From: an uncultured Clostridia bacterium
Lineage (GTDB): Bacteria > Bacillota > Clostridia > TANB77 > CAG-508
Length of the DNA: 64,000 nt
Direction of reading: 5' to 3'
Assembly: GCA_934120315.1 (NCBI GenBank)
Contig: CAKOTX010000005.1
Location: forward strand, 1-64,000
In this document: positions 7,716 to 17,058 of the stretch, piece after piece
Numbering within the stretch: position 1 is the first letter of the stretch
Layout: every line of letters begins with the position of its first letter
Notes under the pieces: generated by a model
Databases searched by the model: none
What the model saw: the letters and a program-made list of their open reading frames with translations, nothing else
Told to the model about the DNA's origin: nothing
Program-made: the position numbers and the translations under genes

Positions 7716-9500
7716 TTAGCGCGATTTCTCATCTAATTTTCTTCTATAAACCGTTTTTTCTCCCTTTTTCTTTTTATTTTCATCTTTTCTATATACAACC
7801 ATAGTTTTTCTAAAGTTTTCAGCCTTATCTGAATAATCATCATTATAAAGAATTTCTCCATTTGGATTTTTTAATACACTATCTCTTACTTTTTGAATTG
7901 CTCTGTTCCAAATACTCTGCTTTTTATACTCCACAGGCAAAAATTCTTTTCTTTCTGGTTGAAACTTTACTTGTATAGGTTCTTTATTTTCTATTTCTAA
8001 AGGCAAAATCATTCCATCTTCAATAAAATATATTTTTTTCTTATTTCCATAATCAATTTCTATTGTTCTATCAAGGATATTAATATTAGCATCTGGATTT
8101 TGCATTTCTACTTTTTGTTTTATTTGAAGAAATTCTCTAATAATATTTTGGTCATTTTCGTTCAATGCTAATGTAAAATCAAAAATTCTATTAGGCTCTT
8201 TTACTTCATCTCTAGCTCTCATACTTTTTCTAAAAATGGAATTTGAAGTAAATTCTATTTTATTATTTTTAAAATACAATTGAATATTAGATTTCTCTGT
8301 TTTTGCATAATAAATTGAATATTGACTTATATCATTTAGTTCTTTTTTATTTACTAGATATTCAATTAATTTTTGCGCTGCACTTGTATCATTTTTTGCT
8401 ATTGTTTCTGCAATCTTTTCAATCATATAACTTTTTTCACTATCACCAATAGAAGCGGCTTGTTTTATAAGATTTCTCGCTTGTATTACTGTTAATTTTC
8501 CTGTACTGTAATATCTTGAACAATCATTAATTAACTTTTCAAAATATATCTTCTCTATACTTTTAAACTGGTTTAAAAATCTTTCAGATGGATATTCCGA
8601 ATTTTCAGAACCTAGTTCATTTCCTTTATACATAAACTCACTTAAAGCTTTAAATTTTATAAATGCTTCATCTTTAATTTGTTGTTTTCTAAAAATTTCT
8701 TTCCATTCCCTTGAAAAATATTTTTCGAATATTCTGCTTTCAGTATCTTTTATTACTTCTTCAGTCTCTCTTGCTAATTCTCTTTCTTTCTCTTTTAAAT
8801 AAAATATTCTATCTTCGTTATTTTCATTTTTTTCTAAATTTAATATAGACACCCTAAGATGTGAAAGACTATCATTATTAAAATATATTGTATCTGTTTC
8901 ATCTACAAAAGCTTTACATTCCACTCTGTTCATTCCTAATAATTGAGGGATATTTCTTTTTAAATCCCCTTTACCTAATCTCATTACTTTTTCTTTTCCG
9001 ATTGCTAACTCTAATTCAAACATCAAACAGGTTAGCTCTATATATGTGTTATTACAATATCCTGCTTTATAACATATCCAATTAGTTAATCCCTCATTAA
9101 TTCCTCTGCCTCTTTCGCCAATTTTATAAGCTTCATACATTCCAGAGCCTGAAACTATATTATGCTTTTTACAATATTGTTTATCTTTAGTTAAAATAGC
9201 ATGGATTGATTCATGTAATATAGTACCAAGTCTTTCAGAATCTTCATATAAATCCTCTGGTTGTAAAATTGGATCATCTTCATTTCGGGTACATATGGTG
9301 ATACTGCTTTCTTGAGGGGTTTGATACCCAGAAAAAATCTCATTATATTCGTTAGAAAAAACATGTTTAACATTATCTTCAAGTTTTTTCTGAGCAAATC
9401 CTTTTTTGTAAGCTTTTCTAAAAATATCACATTTTTCTAAAGTATATACAACAAAGCTCTTTATAAATTTTTCTAAATTGGGATTTTCTATTCTACTCAT
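7716..9500 (-). CDS. Unknown protein with HExxH metallopeptidase-like motif
   Basis: 594 residues from the ATG at 9500 (MSRIENP), which has AAAGGAAGAG upstream; the reading frame stays open 21 codons further but would overlap the previous gene. Residues 96-100 read HESIH within RLGTILHESIHAIL, followed by INEGLTNW with a Glu at about 136. The spacing H-E-x-x-H...E is that of gluzincin zinc peptidases. The remainder is charged and helical with no signal peptide or membrane segment, so a cytosolic enzyme is likely. The C-terminal tail is Lys-rich. I do not recognise a named family. It probably forms an operon with the 77-aa ORF 13 nt upstream. Confidence 0.75.
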   Translation of the reverse strand: MSRIENPNLEKFIKSFVVYTLEKCDIFRKAYKKGFAQKKLEDNVKHVFSNEYNEIFSGYQTPQESSITICTRNEDDPILQPEDLYEDSERLGTILHESIHAILTKDKQYCKKHNIVSGSGMYEAYKIGERGRGINEGLTNWICYKAGYCNNTYIELTCLMFELELAIGKEKVMRLGKGDLKRNIPQLLGMNRVECKAFVDETDTIYFNNDSLSHLRVSILNLEKNENNEDRIFYLKEKERELARETEEVIKDTESRIFEKYFSREWKEIFRKQQIKDEAFIKFKALSEFMYKGNELGSENSEYPSERFLNQFKSIEKIYFEKLINDCSRYYSTGKLTVIQARNLIKQAASIGDSEKSYMIEKIAETIAKNDTSAAQKLIEYLVNKKELNDISQYSIYYAKTEKSNIQLYFKNNKIEFTSNSIFRKSMRARDEVKEPNRIFDFTLALNENDQNIIREFLQIKQKVEMQNPDANINILDRTIEIDYGNKKKIYFIEDGMILPLEIENKEPIQVKFQPERKEFLPVEYKKQSIWNRAIQKVRDSVLKNPNGEILYNDDYSDKAENFRKTMVVYRKDENKKKKGEKTVYRRKLDEKSR

Positions 9501-9513
9501 CTTTTCTCTTCCT

Positions 9514-9747
9514 TTAGTATAATATTGTATTTGCATCATGTTCGTATTTTGTATTAAAAACATCTAGCAAATTTTGATTTTTTACTTCCTCTAGTTCTGA
9601 TCCTTTTATTTCATAATATACATCTATTAATCGATTTTTATTACTTTTTACAGCTCTTACATACTTTTTGTTTTCATACTCAAATCTCAAGGTATATTCT
9701 GCATTTTCATCTTTTTTTAATTTTTGAATTATTTCATCTCTTGTCAT
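9514..9747 (-). CDS. Small unknown protein, 77 aa
   Basis: Starts at the ATG at 9747 (MTRDEIIQKLKKDENAEYTLRFEYENKK) with AAGGAG upstream. The open frame extends to 9825 but that region holds a terminator hairpin, so the shorter start is favoured. The product is acidic/basic mixed, predicted beta-rich and soluble. It lies 13 nt before the HExxH protein gene and is probably co-transcribed with it. No family recognised. Confidence 0.65.
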   Translation of the reverse strand: MTRDEIIQKLKKDENAEYTLRFEYENKKYVRAVKSNKNRLIDVYYEIKGSELEEVKNQNLLDVFNTKYEHDANTILY

Positions 9748-9793
9748 AATCGCACTCCTTTTATATGCAATAAGTATATCACAATAAAAAAAT

Positions 9794-9822
9794 AAAAGAT
9801 AGCCTTCTAAGCCATCTTTTTT
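9794..9822 (-). terminator. Terminator of the TVP38-like gene
   Basis: A 12-bp hairpin (two G-U pairs) with A- and T-runs on either side, so it can work in both directions. It lies immediately after the stop codon of the gene at 9825-10547. Confidence 0.7.
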
Positions 9823-9824
9823 CA

Positions 9825-10547
9825 TTATTTTAATTCTTTTAATGCATTTTGAGTTATTTTATCTTTGTCAAAAATTTTGACTAGCCAAATCATTAAAAAT
9901 GTAATAGCAAATGTGATTAAATATACAATTATACTTACTTTCCAGTTTCCTTGTGAAAAATATTGTCCAACAATAGTTGAAGAGATTATTGAAGGAAATC
10001 TACAAAATGTAGCAATTGCAATAAATCTTGTTGGCTTTATTGGAAATAATGCTCCTAAATATGTTAATAAATCTTTTGGAGTTCCAACTATTGCAAAACA
10101 TATAGCAAATATAAATTCTAGATTCTTAGGATTTTGAAAAGCTTTACTATTTTCAATTTTCTCTATTTTTTCTTTTCCAAAAGAGTCATAAATAAGCTCT
10201 TTTCCAAATTTTCTAACTAATAAATATATAACAGTTGTTGTAAGAGCAACTGAGAAAAATATAAAGAACATTCCTCCAACAGCACCATAACACATTCCTG
10301 CAAGTATTTCCAAAGGCTCTCCTGGTAAAACAACTAAAAATATTTGCGCAAATTGTAATCCAAGTAAAGCTAGAAAGCCCCAAACACCAGAATTATTTAC
10401 CTTTTCTTTAAAAGCTATCTGTCCTTCATATGTTGATAAATTTTTCATCACAGGGAATAAATATACTGTCATTCCAATCATTGCTATTATTACTATTATA
10501 AACATTATAAATTTTACTATTTTTAATTTTTTGCTTTTTGAGTTCAT
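9825..10547 (-). CDS. TVP38/TMEM64 (VTT-domain) membrane protein
   Basis: 240 residues with an N-terminal membrane helix (about 10-32), then the VTT/SNARE-associated (DedA-related) domain: VLPGEPLEILAGMCYGAVGG, a central pair of helices, GTPKDLLTYLGAL and two C-terminal helices. Family members are inner-membrane proteins implicated in lipid flipping and envelope homeostasis; the substrate here is unknown. AAGGA lies upstream of the ATG. It follows the sensor-kinase gene by 36 nt, so it may be the last gene of that operon, and it ends in a strong hairpin. Confidence 0.88.
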   Translation of the reverse strand: MNSKSKKLKIVKFIMFIIVIIAMIGMTVYLFPVMKNLSTYEGQIAFKEKVNNSGVWGFLALLGLQFAQIFLVVLPGEPLEILAGMCYGAVGGMFFIFFSVALTTTVIYLLVRKFGKELIYDSFGKEKIEKIENSKAFQNPKNLEFIFAICFAIVGTPKDLLTYLGALFPIKPTRFIAIATFCRFPSIISSTIVGQYFSQGNWKVSIIVYLITFAITFLMIWLVKIFDKDKITQNALKELK

Positions 10548-10583
10548 TATTTGGTCCTTCTTTCTCCAAACATTGAGTATAAT

Positions 10584-12695
10584 CTAAATAATATTAAATG
10601 TCAATTTTACTTTAAATAAATCTCCATCCAATTTAAGTTCAAATGTTCCATTTTGCAATTCTGTTAAATTTTGAGCAATTGAAATTCCAAGACCACTTCC
10701 TTCTGTATTTCTTGATCTATCTCCTCTAACAAATCTTTGCATCAATTCATCAGCAGAAATATTAAGTTTATCTTTTGATATGTTTTTCATTTCAATCACA
10801 ACATTTGTATTATCTACTATACTGATATCAATATAAACTCTTGAATTTTCTAATGCATATTTATAAATATTGCTAAATAGATTTTCTACAACTCTATACA
10901 TGTATCTGCTATCAGCATTAATATTTATTTCATTCTCCTGGCAATTAACTATTATTTGCAAATTTTTATTTTGAAATTTATCTTCAAACTCGCCAATAGC
11001 TTGTTTAATAAGTTCAACTATATTTATTTTTTCTAAATTCAATGAAACATTTCCTGTAGAAACCTTAGAAGCTTCTATTAAGTCTTCAGTTAATTTTTTT
11101 AGTCTTTGAGATTTATTGTCTAATATATTAATATATTCATTTGCTTTCTCATTTGCTATATCTTCCTTCTTTAATAAATCTACATAATTTATAATTGATG
11201 TCAATGGTGTTTTAATATCATGTGAAACATTAGTAATCAATTCTGCCTTCATTCTTTCACTTTTCATTCTCTCTTGAACTGCATTTTCTAGCCCATTAGA
11301 AATATTATTCAAATATTTTACAGAACTTTTAAATACCATTGAAAAATCATCTTCTTTAAGCTCAGTTTGATTATTTCCATTATACACATCTTTAAGCTTA
11401 TTCTCTATTTGTGAATATTCTTTTATAATTTTGATTATTTTATACATAATAAAGCAAATTAAAGCAATTATAATTAAAGGTAACATTTTATTATCTGAAA
11501 ACATAGAAATAATTACTAACCAAATAAAAGTAATAATTCCAGTCCCAATTATAACTTTTGAAGTTACACTTGCAGAATATGTAATTGTATTCCATACTTT
11601 TTTTAGCTTACTTAATAACTTTTTCAATATCTTTACCCACCAAATTAAAACTTGTCCAATAATTGAAGAGCTTAAAAAAGTTTTAGCTTTTATTCTTTTT
11701 ATCAGTGTATGCAATACTACTGCAGAAACTATATATACATCAAGATATGTAGTTATGCCTAATGATAACATTGCACTAGTCATCCTATCATATTGTGAAA
11801 GAATGATGAATGGAAGTATTACCAAAAATACTGCAACTACAAGAATTATTTCCAATGGAATTTTATCAAAGTCATTTAGTTCAATAGTTTTCTCATCATC
11901 TTTATGTCCAATAGTTATTAATAAATATATTATCAATAATATTGTTACAGCAGAACTTATTGGTAAAATAATATATGCATTTTGTGAAATCGGTTCTATT
12001 GCATCCAAAAATTCAGTTGCCAGCTGTCTCTCTTCATCCTGAGATAATTCCTCAGTATAAGAAGTATATACCTCAAAATCCTTTGCAGTAGGTGTTACAT
12101 ATTCTATATATCTTCCATCTGAAAGTATTGTATCTGTTTTTTCAGTATCTGTTGTATAATATGTAATCATAAAATTACTCAAATATTTTGTTCCATATTT
12201 TTTTAAAATATCTGAATCTGATTGAATTTCTCCATTTAATATATTAGCTTTCTTTATGCTAGCATTATCTGTGGCATTAGCATTATCAGCAGAAGTTTCA
12301 ATTACATGTTTTATATCTTCAATAGAATTAGAATTCACATTTGTTATAGCCTTATTATTATAAATTACCAAGAAATTAATTTCAGCAACTTCTGAACTAT
12401 TAAAATACTCATTAACAATATAACCATTTTCTGAATAATAATTCTTCAAATAATATATCTCGATCTCCCCATCCTTAGTGCTAGGGTAATTGGCATTATT
12501 ATATATCAGCTTATTCGCAATATTAGTTATGGTTCTAATATAATCATATGCAAAAGTTTCTGAAGAAAAGTATGTATCTTTATCATAACGTGTAGAATTT
12601 TTAAATCCAAAACTAATTGCAGACAAAATCATAGTTGCAATCGATATAGACAATATTATATAACTTAATATTTTTAAAATTTTATTCTGTTTCAT
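10584..12695 (-). CDS. Sensor histidine kinase with multi-helix membrane domain
   Basis: 703 residues from the ATG at 12695, which has GGAGGT 6 nt upstream. An N-terminal membrane helix (about 8-28) is followed by an extracytoplasmic domain of about 210 residues, a cluster of six or so membrane helices (about 250-440), then HisKA with the phosphoacceptor in TNVSHDIKTPLTSI and a HATPase domain with GSGLGISIAQNL. It should phosphorylate the response regulator encoded just upstream (12730-13440). The 34-nt gap between them contains the half-hairpin GGACCGACCCC. With the ABC genes at 13525-16868 this forms a sensing and export module. Confidence 0.93.
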   Translation of the reverse strand: MKQNKILKILSYIILSISIATMILSAISFGFKNSTRYDKDTYFSSETFAYDYIRTITNIANKLIYNNANYPSTKDGEIEIYYLKNYYSENGYIVNEYFNSSEVAEINFLVIYNNKAITNVNSNSIEDIKHVIETSADNANATDNASIKKANILNGEIQSDSDILKKYGTKYLSNFMITYYTTDTEKTDTILSDGRYIEYVTPTAKDFEVYTSYTEELSQDEERQLATEFLDAIEPISQNAYIILPISSAVTILLIIYLLITIGHKDDEKTIELNDFDKIPLEIILVVAVFLVILPFIILSQYDRMTSAMLSLGITTYLDVYIVSAVVLHTLIKRIKAKTFLSSSIIGQVLIWWVKILKKLLSKLKKVWNTITYSASVTSKVIIGTGIITFIWLVIISMFSDNKMLPLIIIALICFIMYKIIKIIKEYSQIENKLKDVYNGNNQTELKEDDFSMVFKSSVKYLNNISNGLENAVQERMKSERMKAELITNVSHDIKTPLTSIINYVDLLKKEDIANEKANEYINILDNKSQRLKKLTEDLIEASKVSTGNVSLNLEKINIVELIKQAIGEFEDKFQNKNLQIIVNCQENEININADSRYMYRVVENLFSNIYKYALENSRVYIDISIVDNTNVVIEMKNISKDKLNISADELMQRFVRGDRSRNTEGSGLGISIAQNLTELQNGTFELKLDGDLFKVKLTFNII

Positions 12696-12710
12696 ATTAC
12701 CTCCGTGTGA

Positions 12711-12729
12711 ATTTGGGGTCGGTCCTTTT
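12711..12729. repeat. Half-hairpin repeat, GGACCGACCCC type
   Basis: Minus strand reads AAAAGGACCGACCCCAAATTC directly after the regulator stop codon and just before the kinase ribosome site. It equals one arm of the terminator hairpin at 61299-61337, but the second arm is missing. A sister copy lies at 16172-16192. Confidence 0.6.
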
Positions 12730-13440
12730 TTACGCAATTTTGTATCCAACTCCCCATATTACCTTTAAATACTTAGGTTCTTTTGGATTAATTTCAATTT
12801 TTTCTCTTATGTGTCTTATATGAACTGCAATTACATTTTCAGCCGCATAACATTCGCCTTCCCAGACATTTGTATAAATTTCTTCTATTGAAAATACTCG
12901 TCCTTTATTTTTAGCTAAAAATTTTAAAATATTATACTCTGTTGGTGTTAGTTTGACTTCTTTTCCATCAACTACAACTTGTTTTAAATCATCATTTATA
13001 ACAAGTTCACCAACTCTGATTATATTTTCTTTTGATATTGCAGAAGCGGGCTCTTCATTTTTCTGAGCCCCTCCTAATTTAGTATAACGCCTTATCAAAG
13101 CATTAACTCTTGCAATTAATTCCACAGGATTAAAAGGTTTTGTTACATAATCATCTGCTCCTACATTTAATCCATTTATTTTATCAATATCTTCTGATTT
13201 TGCTGATAGCATAATAACTGGGATATTTTTATCTTTTCTAATTTCACTTAAAGTTTCTATTCCATCTTTTTTAGGCATCATAACATCTAATATAACTAAA
13301 TGAATTTCATTTTCCTGAATCACTTTTAATGCTTGCTCACCATCATATGCTTTGAATATGTTATAATTTTCTTTTCCTAAATATATTTCAATTGCTTTTA
13401 CAATTTCTTTGTCATCATCTACTACTAAAATATTGTACAT
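12730..13440 (-). CDS. OmpR-family response regulator
   Basis: 236 residues. Receiver domain (about 1-120) with acidic pocket VVDDD, phospho-acceptor Asp in VILDVMMPKKDG and the conserved Lys in VTKPF; C-terminal winged helix (about 140-236) with RVFSIEEIYTNVWEGECYAAENVIAVHIRHIREKI collapsed to the usual recognition helix. GGGGG upstream of the ATG. It is the partner of the kinase at 10584-12695 and is transcribed after the ABC permease. It probably binds the AGTCACT direct repeats upstream of the ABC ATPase gene. Confidence 0.95.
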   Translation of the reverse strand: MYNILVVDDDKEIVKAIEIYLGKENYNIFKAYDGEQALKVIQENEIHLVILDVMMPKKDGIETLSEIRKDKNIPVIMLSAKSEDIDKINGLNVGADDYVTKPFNPVELIARVNALIRRYTKLGGAQKNEEPASAISKENIIRVGELVINDDLKQVVVDGKEVKLTPTEYNILKFLAKNKGRVFSIEEIYTNVWEGECYAAENVIAVHIRHIREKIEINPKEPKYLKVIWGVGYKIA

Positions 13441-13524
13441 TTTATCCCCCTTGTTCTATTTCATCTATATTATAGCAAATCTTTATTAAGAAAAAATAGA
13501 GAAAATATTAATTTTTTATTAATT

Positions 13525-16149
13525 CTAAATATTATCATTTCTAATTGTTTCAATAATATTTTGTTTATTGATTTTATTTAAAGAATATCTCATAATTATT
13601 CCAACTATAATTGCTATAAATATAATTGATATAATTACTGGCTTTGTTGGGAATATGAATTTCAATTTACTGGTTACATCACTTCCTACTGAAATTCTAT
13701 AAATCCAGTATGAAATTCCTGTTCCAAGAACAATACCTATTATCAAAGATTTTACACCATAAAAGATACTTTCTAAATTAATCATTCTGTTAAATTCTTT
13801 TTTAGTCATTCCTATTGATTTCAACATTGCAAATTCTTTGCTTCTCAAATTCATATTTGTTGTTATTGTATTAAATATGTTTGTTACTCCTATCAATGTA
13901 ATTACTGTTATAAATCCATATAAGAATATAGAAATAAGTAATACCGTTTTATTTTGATAATCTGCTTCTTCTTTGTAATTAGTATAGCTTACTGACATTC
14001 CTGTTTTGGCAAGTTCTGATTTTTCTTCATCTATTTTATTACATAGTTCTTCATCATTTTTTACATCAACTTGTAATCTTACACAATTATATTCAAATTT
14101 ATCCATTAATTCATCACTTATAAGAAATGTGCCTACTGATGTAAAGTTTCCTGATTCTAAAGGATTGTCTCTATCTGCAACTTTTGCAATTTTTAAGCTT
14201 GTTTTTTCTGTTGCTTCTTCATTATATTTGAATGGAATTCCTTCTACAATATCATTAGAATTTATGTTTAATGGCACTATTTTTTTAGTATCTTCACCAT
14301 CATTAGCAATATATATAGCAGAATTATCATAATAAATGATAGAGTCTTTATAGTTCTCGTATTTTCCACCTATTTTTTTGATATATTCTTTATAAGCATT
14401 ATCTCCAATAGACATTAGGATAACACTAGGCTTGTTTTCGTTTTTTTCCATTTCATCATTTAAATAATATTTTTTGTATTCATCTGTATAATAGTTAGCA
14501 ATATTACTGTTTTCTAAAGTTGCTGTTCTTACAATTGAATATTTACTTATATCATTTTCTTTTACAAACTTTTGATAATATTCATATTCTTGTTTTTCAC
14601 TTTCAGATGAATCTCCTTTGTAAGATGCAAATATAGATATATTATAATTCATTTCTTGATAATAGGTACCTGTTATTCCAAATGCATAGTTTAAGAAGGT
14701 ATTTAATGAAATGAATACTGTAATGCTTACTACAAGTGATATAACAGTTGTTCTATATTTTTTCTTATTTCTTTTTAGATTTTTGTATGCAATTTCTCCA
14801 CCTATTCCAAAAATCTTATTAATTATTTTTGGACATTTCATTTTCTTAGCTTTTATTTTTATATCATTACTACTTCTAATTGCAGCAATTGGTGATATCT
14901 TGGCAGCTTTTCTTGCTGAAAATACGCAAGATAAATAAATTGTCAAAAATCCTAGTCCAACACTTAAAGCTATAGCTAGAAGCGGCATGTTAAATACAAA
15001 TTCAATCTCATTTGTAAACATAGTTTTTCCAACTAAAATAGTTGAAACTTGCATTAAAATTTCTGTTGCTAAAGCACCACATGCTATTCCAATAGGAATA
15101 GAAATTAATCCTAATATCATACCTTCAAATAAAACATTTTTCTTGATTTGTTTCTTGGTAGCACCTATACTTGATAACATACCATATTGCTTCATCTTTT
15201 CTGTAATAGAAATTGCAAAACTATTTCTAATTACGAAAACACTAGATACAACAATGATTCCCATTACAATTCCAACTAGTCCATACATCATTTGTAAAGT
15301 GCCCTCATTTCTTACAACACCAGACCATCTTAATAGTTCACTATTAACAGTAGAACTTCCTTGACTTAGTTGTTTAGAAATTTCTTTTGTATCTTCATAA
15401 GTTTCTTTAACATTTTTAAATTTAACCAAAATATTTATTGGCTTATCTGCATTCATATTAGTATCATCTAATAATGTAATAACACTATAACCAGGCGCAC
15501 TATATGGCTCAATTTCTCTGTTTGGTCTTTCAATTATTCCAACAACTGTAAACTCATCTGCTTTTGTATTTGTTAGATGTTCTTCAACATAATCTGTATC
15601 ACTACTATTTTTAGGATTATTATATACATTATTTTGTGTTAACTCACTTCCATCATCTGCAACTCTTTTTCCAAGATTCAAAGTAATTTTATCTCCAACT
15701 TTATATAATGAAACACCGCCATTTTCTTCCATATGTTTAGAAATAACTATCTCTTTTGAATTCTGAGGTAATCTGCCTTCTGTTACTCTTAATCCAAAAT
15801 TATTTAATGCATCTTTATCAAAAGCCATTAAGTACATATAAGGTTTATAATCATTTTTACTTTCTTTTAACTCGGAATATCCAATGCCTTGAGTTATATA
15901 TGTACTTTTAACATTTCTATTTTCAAATATATATTTTTGATCATTCTTGCTTATATCAAAAAATGCAGTATGGTAATCTCCATCTAACTCTATTGTATGA
16001 TTAATCAATGTTTGCTGAAAACTTGAAGCCACTCCTGCAACTGCACATATAAGAGCAGTAGACATTATTATTCCCATGCAAGTCGCAATGGTTCTTTTTA
16101 TGTTCAATTTCAAACTTCTTAATGTAAATTTATTTAATATATTTTTCAT
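13525..16149 (-). CDS. ABC transporter permease, FtsX family, two FtsX domains
   Basis: 874 residues from the ATG at 16149 with AAAGGAAAG upstream. An N-terminal membrane helix is followed by a large extracytoplasmic domain, an FtsX domain (about 280-410), a second helix and extracytoplasmic domain, and a C-terminal FtsX domain (about 750-870). The repeated signature is MKQYGMLSSIGATKKQ in the first half and SKEFAMLKSIGMTKKEFNR in the second. Such proteins act with a MacB/LolD-type ATPase in export or mechanical signalling, often of antimicrobial peptides. The ATPase gene is 41 nt upstream and the two-component genes are downstream. Confidence 0.93.
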   Translation of the reverse strand: MKNILNKFTLRSLKLNIKRTIATCMGIIMSTALICAVAGVASSFQQTLINHTIELDGDYHTAFFDISKNDQKYIFENRNVKSTYITQGIGYSELKESKNDYKPYMYLMAFDKDALNNFGLRVTEGRLPQNSKEIVISKHMEENGGVSLYKVGDKITLNLGKRVADDGSELTQNNVYNNPKNSSDTDYVEEHLTNTKADEFTVVGIIERPNREIEPYSAPGYSVITLLDDTNMNADKPINILVKFKNVKETYEDTKEISKQLSQGSSTVNSELLRWSGVVRNEGTLQMMYGLVGIVMGIIVVSSVFVIRNSFAISITEKMKQYGMLSSIGATKKQIKKNVLFEGMILGLISIPIGIACGALATEILMQVSTILVGKTMFTNEIEFVFNMPLLAIALSVGLGFLTIYLSCVFSARKAAKISPIAAIRSSNDIKIKAKKMKCPKIINKIFGIGGEIAYKNLKRNKKKYRTTVISLVVSITVFISLNTFLNYAFGITGTYYQEMNYNISIFASYKGDSSESEKQEYEYYQKFVKENDISKYSIVRTATLENSNIANYYTDEYKKYYLNDEMEKNENKPSVILMSIGDNAYKEYIKKIGGKYENYKDSIIYYDNSAIYIANDGEDTKKIVPLNINSNDIVEGIPFKYNEEATEKTSLKIAKVADRDNPLESGNFTSVGTFLISDELMDKFEYNCVRLQVDVKNDEELCNKIDEEKSELAKTGMSVSYTNYKEEADYQNKTVLLISIFLYGFITVITLIGVTNIFNTITTNMNLRSKEFAMLKSIGMTKKEFNRMINLESIFYGVKSLIIGIVLGTGISYWIYRISVGSDVTSKLKFIFPTKPVIISIIFIAIIVGIIMRYSLNKINKQNIIETIRNDNI

Positions 16150-16171
16150 CTTTTTCTTTCCTTTCTGCGAA

Positions 16172-16192
16172 TTTGGGGTCGGTTCTTTTTTT
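16172..16192. repeat. Half-hairpin repeat, GAACCGACCCC type
   Basis: Minus strand reads AAAAAGAACCGACCCCAAAT and continues TTCGC, immediately after the ATPase stop codon. It matches the copy at 12711-12729 almost base for base and resembles one arm of the 61299-61337 hairpin. Confidence 0.6.
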
Positions 16193-16868
16193 AGCATTTT
16201 TCATCTTTAATAATTTTTCCATCATCAATTGTAATAACCCTGTCTGCTTCTAAAGCAATTTTTTCGTCGTGTGTTATAATAATTACTGTTTGATTATATT
16301 TTTTATTAGAAAGCCTTAATAGAGAAATTATCTCCTCTGATGCTTTACTGTCTAGATTTCCTGTTGGCTCATCTGCTAGCATAATAGCAGGATTATTTAT
16401 TATTGCTCTTCCTATTGAAACTCTTTGTTGTTGCCCCCCTGATAATTCATTTGGAAGATGTTTTCTCCTATTTTCCAATTTTAATGTTTTCAATAATTCA
16501 TCTAATTTAGCTTGTTCCACCTGTTTTCCATCTAAATTACATGGTAATGTAATATTTTCCTCTACATTTAAAATAGGTATCAAATTGTAAAATTGATAAA
16601 TCAACCCAACCTGTCTTCTTCTAAAAATCGCAAGCTGATCATCACTCAATTTATAAATATCTTCACCATCTATAAATACCTTCCCACTAGTAGGTCTGTC
16701 TACTCCTCCTAGTAAATGTAATAATGTTGATTTTCCACTTCCAGAAGCTCCAACAATTGCCACAAATTCACCTTTTTCCACTGAAAAAGATACATTGTCA
16801 ACTGCCTTTACTTCATTTTCTCCTTTTCCATATATCTTACATAAATTCTCTACTTTTAAAATTTCCAT
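16191..16868 (-). CDS. ABC transporter ATP-binding protein, MacB/LolD type
   Basis: 225 residues from the ATG at 16868, preceded by GGAAAGGA. Walker A GASGSGKST, Q-loop, signature LSGGQQQRVSIG, Walker B AIMLADEPTGNLD and switch His in IITHDE are all intact. The PTGNLD form is typical of the LolD/MacB/BceA group. It energises the permease encoded next. An unlikely upstream ATG at 16889 lacks a ribosome site. Direct repeats at 16930-16947 upstream may bind the cognate response regulator. Confidence 0.96.
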   Translation of the reverse strand: MEILKVENLCKIYGKGENEVKAVDNVSFSVEKGEFVAIVGASGSGKSTLLHLLGGVDRPTSGKVFIDGEDIYKLSDDQLAIFRRRQVGLIYQFYNLIPILNVEENITLPCNLDGKQVEQAKLDELLKTLKLENRRKHLPNELSGGQQQRVSIGRAIINNPAIMLADEPTGNLDSKASEEIISLLRLSNKKYNQTVIIITHDEKIALEADRVITIDDGKIIKDEKC

Positions 16869-16929
16869 TTTCTTTTCCTTTCCAGACATTTCGTCTTTGA
16901 CTTTATTTGATTATATAATATTTTACAAT

Positions 16930-16947
16930 AGTGACTCCAAAGTGACT
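16930..16947 (-). promoter_or_regulatory. Direct repeats, candidate response-regulator site
   Basis: Minus strand AGTCACT-N4-AGTCACT, 11-nt period, about 60-80 nt upstream of the ABC ATPase start. OmpR-family regulators bind such head-to-tail repeats one helical turn apart. A TATAAT lies at about 16914-16919. Confidence 0.5.
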
Positions 16948-16963
16948 TTTATAAAAAAATGCC

Positions 16964-16989
16964 AAAAAAATACCCGGTCCCAAATTAGC
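16964..16989. repeat. Degenerate half-hairpin repeat, opposite strand
   Basis: Plus strand seven As, then TACCCGGTCCCAAATTAGC. It matches the minus-strand copy at 16172-16192 at about 20 of 26 positions when extended to the same limits. Confidence 0.4.
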
Positions 16990-16990
16990 A

Positions 16991-17029
16991 AAAAAATAAA
17001 GCTCACACCAATATTTTGATATGAGTTTT
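16991..17029 (-). terminator. Terminator of the WHH nuclease gene
   Basis: 12-bp stem with G-U pairs (16998-17009 / 17018-17029), followed on the minus strand by a T-rich run. Confidence 0.7.
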
Positions 17030-17058
17030 ATTTCTATTAAAATTCTTTATTTTTACAT

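Noticed and set aside
12730..12749. Longer N-termini for the kinase and permease that begin with MDTKLRKK or MLKKEP
   Set aside because: They read through the GGACCGACCCC repeat and lack a ribosome site; ATGs at 12695 and 16149 have strong sites.
14987..15364. Plus-strand 125-codon open frame inside the ABC permease
   Set aside because: Antisense shadow; no ribosome site and no coding-like product.
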